Translations under genes and position numbers: made by a program | DNA from: Blattamonas nauphoetae | Taxonomy: Eukaryota; Preaxostyla; Oxymonadida | Length of the DNA: 64,000 nucleotides | Assembly (NCBI GenBank): GCA_033064195.1 | Contig: JARBJD010000043.1 | Location: 186,001-250,000, forward strand | Direction: 5' to 3' | Notes under the pieces: model-generated | Told to the model about the DNA's origin: nothing | What the model saw: the letters and a program-made list of their open reading frames with translations, nothing else | Databases searched by the model: none | Shown: positions 44,373-54,600 of the stretch, one piece after another | Layout of the letters: the number at the start of each line of letters is the position of its first letter | Numbering within the stretch: the first letter of the stretch is position 1

Positions 44373-45734
44373 TTGTTATTGATGATTCAATGAAATAGAA
44401 ACGAGTTGCAAAATACACGAATCATTCCACGAAATGTTATCAACACGAAGAGACAAAACGATCCAACCATCAATGACAACAAATAAATGCCTGTCTGGCA
44501 AGTTGGACTTTCATCGATTGTGTTCGAGTCGACGTCCACACATCCAGCATGTCCACTTTCCGACAGCAAACAACAAAGCAGGTGAAGCCAGATCCTTTAA
44601 AATGTGGATGAGAGACACTTCGGAGTCTGAATGACGGAACAAGAGAGGCGATGATTTGTGCCCATTTCGACGACATCAGAACCGCATGTGCAGGGTTTGG
44701 ATCGGGTCCTCACCTGACTCACCCTCAAAAGACCTCACCTCTATTCAAATTTATGCTTTTGGTTTAATTTTCACGAGGATTCTCATTTCATGAAAAATTG
44801 ATTATAGATTGAACAAAATTTCTGAATGTGAGATGGATAGTGGAAAAAAATGTGGTGCTGTTTTTCGCTTCTATTTTCTCAATACGCTCAATCAAGGAGA
44901 AATTTACTCTTTTTTTTCATTAAATGGATTCGAGAAGCTCATTTAACATCTAACATCAAATTGAAAGTCACATTGGATCACTATATGGAAAAACTGAAAA
45001 TTGATCCAACCCACCAACTTTTTGGTCATCTGGATCAAGTGACAATTTCAGTGATTTTTGCGAAAAAAAGAGAAATTCAACTGTGTCCGGTGAAGTGGAA
45101 GGAAATTTAAGGTGCGAAATGGTGTCGGAGAGTCGTGTTGTGGTCGACGATCTCACTTTTTTGGCTATTCAGTTTCCTATTTCGGACATCGAGAGACCTC
45201 ACCTCCAAAATGGGGAGGTGAGGTCTTTCGACCTCACGTTTACACTAAATCTGTCTGACAACTATAAACCCTGCCGCATGTGTGTTTGGAAATGGCATGC
45301 TGAAAGAATGCGATGCAATTTGGACGATATTCGACGCTGATATCGTTCAGTTCAGTGGATGAGAATGCGAGATGTGAGATGCCACAAAAAGCGTTACCAA
45401 AACATGGGACGGACAGAATAAAGCAATAATTGTCCACCAGACATTGATTGAACATCAACGAATGACTAGATGGTGATGACAAACTCGTGGTTTCGTGGGG
45501 TGGTGATGATTGAGGATTCTTCGTCACGAATGAACCAGTTCGCTGAACAAGGACTCAAATCCTGTTTGTTAGCTGGTTGGAAGAGAATGAGAGACAGTGA
45601 TGATGAAGAGACGAGACAAATGGAGAGGTAGACGGAGAAAGACCAAAACAACCAGAAATTGGTGATGGGATGAAAAGAAAATGACCAAAAAAGAGAACAC
45701 ACTTCGAACAAAGCGTGGATGGCTTTGGAATCGC
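44373..45734. other. intergenic with a short perfect hairpin
   Basis: No gene recognised. AAAAGACCTCACCTCT at 44727-44742 recurs inverted at 45214-45229, so 44727-45229 may be a degenerate inverted-repeat element of about 0.5 kb. A minus frame 44569-44387 encodes a hydrophobic segment (LLSLMVGSFCLFVLITF), perhaps chance. Confidence 0.35.
45194..45226. repeat. 13-bp perfect hairpin
   Basis: AGACCTCACCTCC pairs with GGAGGTGAGGTCT across a 7-nt loop. It may be a terminal palindrome of a small element or a terminator-like structure. Confidence 0.6.
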
Positions 45735-46045
45735 GAAAATGGGGGCTGCATCCCATTTCGACGAGATAAACGAGAAGTGTTTCAGAGATGGTTCAAAAGT
45801 CGAGATTGGAAAAGATAATCAGGTCACAATGCATCGTTCAGGGATGCCAGGACTTGGTTGGAGAGAGGACGGTTGACGATGTGACAGTCAAAGACAGCCG
45901 CGCTGAGAACGACCAACCAAAAAGAGCAGACCATTTCTGGACGATTGGAGGCGATCCCAGAATCTGTTCGTCAGCACCAGCAATCAACGCTTTCCTACCA
46001 TCCGAGAAGTGTCCACAGAAATGAGTTGGAGTCATTCGAGAGAGT
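45735..46045 (-). repeat. conserved 3' tail of copy H with antisense ORF
   Basis: Frame 45788-46024 on the + strand is open for 78 codons: MVQKSRLEKIIRSQC, GERTVDDVTVKDSRAEND, HFWTIGGDPRICSSAPAIN, ending LPSEKCPQK. Confidence 0.7.
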
Positions 46046-46070
46046 CGGCTTCGATGTGTCATTTGAGATC

Positions 46071-46868
46071 TCACTCTTCAGTGAATTCTACATTCGATCC
46101 CAGCAATTTTGAGATGACGTGACAAGCCTGAACAACATCTCGGCCATTCTCTCCGCTCTCTTCGTGTTTCATCTTCTGTTCGAGTGAGTCTTCGGAGCCT
46201 TCCGAAATCAGAGCTTGGAGCATTCGTTTCCCAGATTGGGCCACTTCAGGACCTTCTTTCTTCCATATTAAGAGCGAATCGTGGATTTTGGTGAGAAAGT
46301 TCCAGAGATCACCATCCTCTTCGACGAACGATAGACTACTTGAGAATGTCATCGCAATCGGAGAAGCGAGGACAAACTCCAGTGTTGGATCATGAAATGG
46401 ACATATTTGAATGAATTTGTCCAATAGAGACATGAAATAATTGAGCGATCCATCTTTGAGGCTGTATCGATTTGAGATCAGAAATGTCACAAATTGAGAC
46501 GATGGGATCACGACCTTCTGAAAGATCATTTTACGATGGTTGAATGCATCGACTGCATCAGTGATGCCAAGCTCTCTGAGATAACGTGAATCTGCGAGTC
46601 TGAGGCAGTAGAAAACAGCCGAGACGAGCTTGTTGAACATCGTTTCGTTTCCTGTGATTGACAGTGTGTGAGGTTGGACAGTCGCGAAGACTTTGGTGAT
46701 TAGATCAGATTCCACGAGACGAGATTGAATTTGGGGTGATGACAAATCTGAGTTCGGATCGAAATACAGGAAAGGTTCTGGCAATGTGTCCACAGTTGAA
46801 TTTGATTCCCGTGAATGGTTCAAAGAGGCACCAGATGATGTTGTCGAACGAGATGGTTTGTTTCCCAT
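46071..46868 (-). pseudogene. SLVALV family, copy H, internal in-frame deletion
   Basis: 265 codons. The N-terminal EPFLYFDPNSDLSS is joined directly to PQIQSRLVESDLITKVFATV, so about 95 residues, including SLVALVKAEYPF and HSTVVAAALSFL, are missing while the frame is kept. The rest is normal: VQPHTLSITGNETMF, FNHRKMIFQKVVIPSSQFVT, HDPTLEFVLASPIAM, SGKRMLQALISEGSEDSLEQ, ISKLLGSNVEFTEE. It may still be translated, but loss of the most conserved block argues against normal function. Confidence 0.7.
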
Positions 46869-46882
46869 TCAACACGAACGTT

Positions 46883-46892
46883 GATCATCCCA
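46883..46892 (-). promoter_or_regulatory. TGGGATGATC box, copy H
   Basis: Exact consensus, 14 nt upstream of the ATG of the deleted copy. Confidence 0.5.
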
Positions 46893-47114
46893 TTGTGTGT
46901 CTGATTCAGAGTTTCAGCCGAGTTGTAGCTTCCTTTGAGAGCCATCTCGGATGAAACTACACAGAAGAACCAACATTGAGTCGTAGAGCCTTGGAGCGCG
47001 ATTGTCGACAGTTGTTTCGAAGCTGTTCTGAGGAAAGACTTGATCAAACCACAGATTGTATCTCTCTTAATCAAAATCCTTCAAAACTTGTAGACATATT
47101 TCTTTTACCACACT

Positions 47115-49118
47115 ATGAGCCGAATTGTGCCTTCTGATCTGCCCCCAGTGCTCCACAGGCGCTTCCGAATTCATCGTTCCAAACAGATTGGTCAAGGCAC
47201 TTTCGGCTCGATCTTCAGTTGCACCGATCTGAATACAGGCGAGGACCTTGCAGTGAAAGTGGAACCGAATTCGAAAGATTCTCTTCTTCAATACGAACAT
47301 CACATTTTGAAGAAGCTGCGAATGTTTCGAGGATTTCCGTCGGTCTACACATGCTCGAAGTCTGAAACACACACGTTTGTTTTGATGACACGACTGGGCC
47401 AAAACTTGGACGAAGTATGGAAAAAGAATTGCAGAACTTTCTCACTTGCCACGCTGGCTTACATTGGGATTCAAGCTGTGACGCTGCTGGAACGGCTGCA
47501 TTCCGTCGGCTTTCTGCATCGCGACATCAAGCCAGAGAACTTCCTGTTCAGCAGAGACAACACCAGCCAAGAACTGTTCCTGATTGACTTTGGATTGTCG
47601 AAGCGGTTCCAACGCGAGCAGGATGGGGAGCACATCGCGTTCCGGACGGGCAAGATGATGACAGGCACGCCTCGATATGCGTCAGTGTCGGCGCACCTGG
47701 GAATGGAGCAGGGGCGGAAGGACGACCTTGTGAGTCTGTTCCACGTGCTGGTGTACCTGCTGGTTGGCCATCTGCCGTGGATGGGCATGGCAGGTTCGAC
47801 AGACGCGGAAAAGTGTGCGAAGATCCGAACAGTGAAGATGGGGACGAGTGTGGAGTCGTTCCCCAATCTGCCTCTTCCGCTCGCCACCTTCTTCCACTGT
47901 GTGTCTGCCCTTCCTTTCGCAGCTGTCCCGCCGTATGCCTTCCTCCGCCGCCTTCTTCTGGATGTGGGGAGGCTGGACAAGAAGGCCCTCACTCGCTATG
48001 GGTCAGCCGTGTTCTCAACCGAACAGCGCTTCTTGCAGACCTACCGCTACGAATGGATGGAGGAGTGTGGCACGCAGACAGTGCTGGTGAGCACCGACGA
48101 GAACAGACCGTCTTCCCCAATTGTCGAACTGGAACTGCCCAAACCGAAACGAACGAAGGCTGACTCGCTTGAAGAAGGAAAATCAGGCCCATTCGCATGG
48201 ACCCGATCCAAAAGCTCGCCACTTCTCGCCCTCTTTGGAAGTCGATCTCGAGACAAACCAAAAACAGATAATTCTGATGACACGAAAAACGACGATCGAA
48301 TGTCACCAATATCGCCAAACACAAAAGGCTTCATGTGTCCCCCAGCTGTGCACAATCCTGATTCTTCATTATGTGTCCCTTTATCGTCCACATTTATCAA
48401 CCAGAGCATCACTTTTCCATCGCCAATTTTCTCGCCACTCCCACCCGTGATCCACGTGCCCTCACCCATCTTCTCGACTCCCACATCTGACAGTTCTGAC
48501 CACGATCCTTTCTCTTTATTTCGACGGTGTTTGTCGCCTGTTCGTCAAACAATTTGGCGACAAAACCGCAACTTCGCTCACACCACCCACCACTCTGAAA
48601 TCCACAATGTGTCCCCCGTGGCTCCTCCACACACGCTTGAGAAGAGTGCATCCACGTCGATTTTCGATACAACAGCACCACACTCCATCGCTCGCCCTTC
48701 GACCAAAAGTGGAGATATCTCGAAACAGCAGATGCCATCGCAGTATCTTCACTCGCATTTCAACAGAAATGAGGACGACCGACAGAGAAGCGATCAGACG
48801 AGCCTCTTTCCGAGTTCGAAGACAGTTTCGCAAAAGTTGTCGTATTCGCTGCTCTTCCCTTCGACACTCTTTTCTGCCGATTCGCATGGTCACTTTGCAT
48901 ATCCACCGATTCCATTTGCGAAGAACGCTGGACGAGTCGGCCTTCCGCCGAAGAGCCCAACATCCAACCGTCCGATCCGACCGTCATTCGCAAAAGAGAC
49001 CAAACCGAAGGGACACAATATTGGAGACAAGACACAGAGTGGGGGGTGGAGGCCAGGCACTCGAATCAGCCTGCCGATACTGTCAGATGGGGGGAGAGAG
49101 AGATCGGGTTTTTTCTGA
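47115..49118 (+). CDS. casein kinase 1 family Ser/Thr protein kinase
   Basis: 667 aa. The kinase domain occupies residues of about 15-300: glycine loop IGQGTFGSIF (25-34), ATP-binding Lys48 in LAVKVE, catalytic loop HRDIKPEN (135-142), IDFGLSK (157-163) and the CK1-specific GTPRYASVSAHLGMEQGRKD in place of the usual APE motif. All catalytic residues are present, so an active kinase is expected. CK1 enzymes phosphorylate acidic or pre-phosphorylated Ser/Thr substrates in many pathways. Residues 330-667 are a long Ser/Pro/Arg-rich, probably disordered tail that ends with a basic stretch; such tails often autoinhibit CK1 (family knowledge). No intron is needed. It lies divergent from SLVALV copy H, 246 bp between start codons. 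Confidence 0.92.
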   Translation: MSRIVPSDLPPVLHRRFRIHRSKQIGQGTFGSIFSCTDLNTGEDLAVKVEPNSKDSLLQYEHHILKKLRMFRGFPSVYTCSKSETHTFVLMTRLGQNLDEVWKKNCRTFSLATLAYIGIQAVTLLERLHSVGFLHRDIKPENFLFSRDNTSQELFLIDFGLSKRFQREQDGEHIAFRTGKMMTGTPRYASVSAHLGMEQGRKDDLVSLFHVLVYLLVGHLPWMGMAGSTDAEKCAKIRTVKMGTSVESFPNLPLPLATFFHCVSALPFAAVPPYAFLRRLLLDVGRLDKKALTRYGSAVFSTEQRFLQTYRYEWMEECGTQTVLVSTDENRPSSPIVELELPKPKRTKADSLEEGKSGPFAWTRSKSSPLLALFGSRSRDKPKTDNSDDTKNDDRMSPISPNTKGFMCPPAVHNPDSSLCVPLSSTFINQSITFPSPIFSPLPPVIHVPSPIFSTPTSDSSDHDPFSLFRRCLSPVRQTIWRQNRNFAHTTHHSEIHNVSPVAPPHTLEKSASTSIFDTTAPHSIARPSTKSGDISKQQMPSQYLHSHFNRNEDDRQRSDQTSLFPSSKTVSQKLSYSLLFPSTLFSADSHGHFAYPPIPFAKNAGRVGLPPKSPTSNRPIRPSFAKETKPKGHNIGDKTQSGGWRPGTRISLPILSDGGRERSGFF

Positions 49119-49734
49119 ATGGGTCTGTTCGTTGCATGTGGCGAGATGAATTCTTGACCTTTTCTATCTTCTCTTCGGATTCCCCTCTTTTTGTACTTCC
49201 CTGTCGTCCAATTATCACGTTTCTCGCTCTCAATCTTGTTTTCTTCATCATGAACGGAATTCATCCGTGCCCTCTTTCTGTTTATCGTTTTCCAATTCAA
49301 ACTATCTGTGCTCACCACTCAGATGTTCATTTACATCGCTCTCTCGTCATTCGTTTGATCAAAGTGATTGTCGGATTAATACACGGTGAGGTTGAGTGAA
49401 AATAAGACTAAAGCTGCCATTAGCATCTGGTTGGATGTGACCAAGCGATAAACACTTTATTTCTCCCATTTGTCTCGATAATGTCTTCCGAACTGCTTTT
49501 TGGCCCACTGTCGACCTACCTCCTGTTTCAGTGGAATAAGATTGAGTATCGATACATCAGTGATGGCAGCGTACAGGAGAAGCAATGATGGATCACAAAA
49601 GTGCGGAGTATGAACGACAGAAACGACTTGGCTTTGTGTTGGCTTCAGGCTGACAAATATGGATTCATCGGAAATAAAAAGGAAATCAAACCTAAAACAG
49701 ATCTAGAATGGCTGTGTAATAGCGCAAATTCGGG
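49119..49734. other. intergenic
   Basis: 3' flank of the CK1 gene, T-rich. Nothing recognised. Confidence 0.5.
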
Positions 49735-50045
49735 GGCGCATCCCATTTCGACGAGATAAACGAGATGTGTTTCTGAGATGTCATAAAGTCGAGATTGGGA
49801 AAGAAAATCGGATCACAATGCATCGTTCAGGGACACCAGGAATTGTGTGGAGAGAGGACGGTTGACGATGTGACAGTCAAAGACAGCCGCGTTGAGAACG
49901 ACCAACACAAAAGAGCAAACCATTTCTGGACGATTGGAGGCGATCCCAGAATCTGTTCGTCCGCACCAGCAATCAGCGCCTTCCCGACATCCGAGGAGAG
50001 TCAGCAGAAAAGAGTTTGGATTCATTCGAGAGAGACAGCTTCGAC
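49735..50045 (-). repeat. conserved 3' tail of copy I with antisense ORF
   Basis: Frame 49795-50085 on the + strand is open for 96 codons: GKKIGSQCIVQGHQELCG, ERTVDDVTVKDSRVEND, HFWTIGGDPRICSSAPAIS, PTSEESQQK, then runs on because the usual stop is lost. Confidence 0.7.
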
Positions 50046-50067
50046 GTGTCATTTCAGATGCAACTGG

Positions 50068-51144
50068 TCACGTCCTCACATTTGATCCCAGAGATTGTGA
50101 GAGCTGCAAACAATCGTCGATAGGAGCGACACCATAATTTCCGCCCTTGTCGTTCATGATCATCTGTTCGAGCGAGTCTTCGATGCCTTCCGAAATCAGA
50201 GCTTGCATCGTCCGTTTTGCAGATTGGACCACTTCTGGGCCTTCTGTCTTCCATGCTATCAGTGAATTGTCGAGGCCCCGAAAAAGTGACCCAACTTCAC
50301 GACTGTCCTTGATGAACAAGAGACAACTTGAGAATCCCATCACAATCGCGGATGCGAAAACAAACTCCAATGTTGGACGATGATATGGGCAGATTCCAAC
50401 GAATGCACCCAAAAGCCACATGAAGGAATGTTATAAATTGCCATTGAGAATGTACCGATTCGAGATCAAAAATGCCACAAATTGTGTCGATGGTAGCACG
50501 ACCTTCTGAAAGATCATTTCACGATGGTTGTATTTCTCGACTGCAGCAGTAACGCCAAGGTCTTCGAGACACGTCGGAAATGCGAGATTGAGACAACAGG
50601 TGACGAGTATGCTCAGCTCGTTGTTTATTGCGGTATTGTCAGAAATTGACATTGTTTGTGGGTGGACAGTCGCTATGAAGGAGGCGACTAGATCTGATTC
50701 CACAAGATGAGATCGAATGGTGGGCGACGAGTTGAAGAATATCGCGTTCATCAACGACAACGCTGCGGAACTCACAGAGGAGTATGGACATGACACCAAA
50801 GTGAGGATGCTGTAGACAGTGCCAGAAGTCAACCCCGGGGAAGACGGAACGAGGTCAGTGGCGAGTTTTGACGCGCGTCGTTCGTTCCAATTCGGCTCGA
50901 TGCGTTGCAAAAATGAGACAGCTCCCTCTTGAATGTCCTCATCAAAGGGGTAGTTCTCGTCCACAAGGTTCACAAGGGAGCAGAAAATCTTTGATTCATC
51001 CTCAAACGACAAGTCGACAATCGGATCGAGGTGAAGGAAATTTAGGAAAGGATCTTCAGAGTCGTACACAGGTGAATGAGATGTCTGGGAGTCATCCAAC
51101 CAGACATCGTTGGAACTGTTCAAAGAATCTGTTTCTTCTTCCAT
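50068..51144 (-). pseudogene. SLVALV family, copy I, split by one nonsense codon
   Basis: Footprint of 359 codons in a single frame. Landmarks: DPFLNFLHLDPIVDLSFEDE, SLVNLVDENYPFDEDIQEGA, YSSVSSAALSLMNAI, VHPQTMSISDNTAI, YNHREMIFQKVVLPSTQFVA. The family motif LNGDLLHSFMSLLG reads LNGNL-stop-HSFMWLLG (TTA to TAA at 50431-50433). The remainder to FRGLDNSLIAWKTEGPEVVQ, SAKRTMQALISEGIEDSLEQ and LSQSLGSNVRT is undamaged. The most diverged copy in the window. Confidence 0.68.
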
Positions 51145-51158
51145 TGAAGAGTGAAGAG

Positions 51159-51168
51159 GATCATCCCA
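51159..51168 (-). promoter_or_regulatory. TGGGATGATC box, copy I
   Basis: Exact consensus, 14 nt upstream of the ATG. Confidence 0.5.
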
Positions 51169-51274
51169 AAATGTAAGATATACTCATGGCTGAGTCATCC
51201 GGCTGGGCTGGCCGATGAGGAGGACATCCTTGTGAGGCCGGCTGACAACAATCAGGCGAAGGGCAGTTGAGGGT

Positions 51275-51457
51275 GTTGGGAACAGGCTGGAGGCTGGCTG
51301 GAGGGATGCTGTTGATCCAGAGAGTGCTGAAAAGAGTATTGAGGCTGTTTGGAAGGAGGAACGAGATGTGGACGACATCCGAACAGTTGAGAACTCATTG
51401 CAAAAATGCGAAGAACATTCAAGAGAGGGTGAAAAACAGCTTCAACCGATGGAATGA
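51275..51457 (+). CDS. divergent small coiled-coil ORF next to copy I
   Basis: Open frame VGNRLEAGWRDAVDPESAEK, SIEAVWKEERDVDDIRT, VENSLQKCEEHSREGEKQ, ending QLQPME and TGA. The least damaged of the three copies of this module (others 10655-10794 and 14822-14962); it extends about 15 codons past the point where the others stop. No ATG fixed. Divergent from copy I. Confidence 0.4.
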   Translation, partial: VGNRLEAGWRDAVDPESAEKSIEAVWKEERDVDDIRTVENSLQKCEEHSREGEKQLQPME

Positions 51458-51623
51458 CAACAGACGAGTTAGTGACTGATGACAGACGAGATTCCAACAG
51501 GCTCTAGCATTATCGATGTTAATTCATCACAAAGTCACCGTCTCGTTGGGGCAGACCTTATATTCGGACATCCCTTTCTTGAACTTATATTTCTGTTTTT
51601 ATGGGCCACGTTTCGAAGTCACC

Positions 51624-54600
51624 ATGAACTCAATCTGCCTCCTGTCGATCCTCCTAGCCATTTCCACGTCGCAACATCACTTTCCCTCCCCAAAATTGCG
51701 ACCTTTGCGCACTTTCATCTCGCACCAAGGACGAAATGAAGACAGCAATAAACTGATCACCAATGCAGACGTAGTGCTTCCGAATGGCCGATATCATGTG
51801 TCAAATTACGAAATCACATCCACAACCATAAATCTGAATGGAAAACAATCATCGATCTTTCCATCATCGTCAACGAACGATGAAGATTTCTCCGAACATT
51901 CCGAATCGAACGGATTCGCCGACAAAAAGGAAAACTCACGGAAACAACTTTTCCGAATCTCGAACTCCACGACTTGGATGTCGGAACTGACATTCGAATG
52001 TGGATCAGCTGGTTCGTCGATCGCCACGATATCGGGATCTTATGTGCGGATTGTGGGGAGTCACGTGATCTCGAACTCGGAACGGACGCCTTTGGTGATT
52101 GCTGGAGGATATGACGGAAAAACCAGTTCAGTCACGATAATAGACAGCTTGCACACTTCATCGTGTTTCCCATCGCTTCTGCCTCTCACGAGCCTCGAAA
52201 CGTCTGATTCTTGGACAACACACAATTCGGAATCGCGTTGGCTCGGAACGGAAGTGTTTGTGACGGGATCTGAGATTTCAGTTTGTGATGCTTGTCTGGT
52301 TGGTGGAACTGGCCCGCTCTTTGATTTTTCAAAATTGCCACCAACAAAGACGGGTCGCTGCTCGATCACGACAACCTTGTCATCGACGTTGCTTTTGAAC
52401 ACTACAAGCGACTGCGGAAATGTCGATGTGAATGAAGGAAGAAGCGATTTTGGAACTTATGAGACAGTTTCGCAGAAGATGATTGGGAGTTGTGTCTCAT
52501 CCTGCACGAACCATCTTTCTGGAACAGCGATTCGCGACCAGAATCTGGGAGGATCAATTCTGTGCTCGAACACATCCTTCACACACTGCACAACAACAAC
52601 AGAATATCCCAATCAACATTTCACAACTTGGACGAAAATCACAACAGCCGACACTCTCCACCACTTCTCCCTCTGCACTTTCAAGGCATGCACATCGTCG
52701 ACAGATGGGGGAGCAATCTCTCTCTTCCAAATTTCAGCAGATCTGAAGATTGATTCGTGTTCGTTCGAATCGTGCTCTGCTCCTGATGCGACCGGTGGAG
52801 CTATCAATTCCTATCCGTCAGGCACCTCTTCATCGATCGTCATCTCCTCCTCATCCTTCGTCAAGTGTTGGTCATCCCGCTATTCTGGAGGTTCCATATA
52901 TCTCAAAAATATCCAATCACTCGCCATTTCCGACTGCCTGTTCCTTGATTCTCGAACAGCCTCAGTCGGAGGAGGCATCTATCTGAACGGTTGGAATTCC
53001 CAAACATCAAATTCTGGGCTGTCAAACTGCCTCTTCCAGAACTGTGTGACAACAGACACAAATGAGTATGCAAATGGAGGTGCCATTTATTTCGACAACT
53101 GCTTGTCCATCAAACTCGGTTCTGTCAGCTTTCGAGTTTGTAAGTCTGGGTCGGGAAATGGAAATGATTTGTATTTTTATAAATCCACACCGTCTGTCAC
53201 TACAACAACAGTGTCCAACTGTGATTCCACGTCGACCCCAAACAACAAACGTATCTACCCAACAAACATTGCAGTTGGCGATGTTCTACCGACTCCATCT
53301 CTCATGATCACCATTAAAACACTGGTTGCTCAATCAACTTCATCGACGACAGCAGAGATTGTTGTCACTTTGAACAAGACAGTGACAGGAACTCTTCTCG
53401 TATTGGTTTCGAACTCAGAAGAAGCGGCTCAGCCAGCAGGAAAGGCACCGAACATTGGTCGAGTGTTGGTGTTCTCCATTCAATCATCAACCATTGGACA
53501 ATGCGTTGCGACTGTTGGAGACGCTGGTCTGCTCCAACGTCCTCTCTCTGACTACAAAATTGTCTCTGCTTCTCTTTCCAAACACACTGTCTCGTTTTCC
53601 GGTGTTCGGATGAGCGTCATCACACATCCCACATTCATTTCTGCAGATTGTGATCTGGACGAAAGCCACACACATGCCATTTTGAATCTGGAAGGGTTTG
53701 ATTTGGAGGATGGGCTGTTCAAACTGACGCTTCAGAATGGAACGATAATTGAAGCGTCATTTACAGACAATGAAGCAGCGATTGACTTGGGAATGATTGG
53801 AGGGAGTTCGGGATGGATGGAGAATGAAGAATTTGAGATCAAAAGTGGAAAGAATCAGGACGGATCGATTGTCGTCTCAATCCCATCGCAACTTTCATTC
53901 AAAATTCCATTGGCTGCTCGCATCATCGACATTGAAGTGAGTGATCTGAACGACGCTCAAACTGGAGTGACCTTGTCGTTCTCATCTCGACTTCTGAAAG
54001 CAAACCAAGAATATGACATCACGATTAGACCAAAAGATGGAAGTGGGGATGTTGTGATGGATGTGACAACAGACAGCACCGGAAGTATTGCTGACGAGAC
54101 AGTGATTTTGTCTCGATCGAGCGGAAATGGAGAAGGATGGAAGAAGTCGCTTGTATTTGGGGAGGAATACGAAGTGATTGGTGTGTCAGCGAAAACAGAA
54201 GATGGAGATTATCCGACACTCTTCTCTCCAATCCTCTTGTCCATGCCGTTGGGGCAAGTACAAGTGAAGGAAGCAGGATGTTCGACAGATCAACCAGCAA
54301 CAACGATTGTGTGGATTTCAGGAAGCGGATTGATTCCGAAAGAGACATACACACTCACTCTGAGTGGAACACCGTCCACTGTTCCAGATCCTTTGGATAT
54401 TCACGCTAGAACGATCACTGTTGTGGCATCATCGCCAACAGAAGCCCAATCTGCCACTCTTCCTCTTTCGACAACTTCAGATTTTTCTCTCCTGTTCGGT
54501 CACACGTACGCAATCACTGCAATCACAAATGGATCATTGACTGGAATCGTCGAAGGCACGCCATCGTTCACCACTCGCTCCACGCCGACTCTGACCTCGA

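Noticed and set aside
43413-50433. TAA reassigned as a sense codon (as in some oxymonads), explaining the internal TAA codons of copies G and I
   Set aside because: One site replaces Gln but the other replaces Leu, and the two frames above 2,000 codons contain no TAA or TAG. Simple nonsense mutations fit better.
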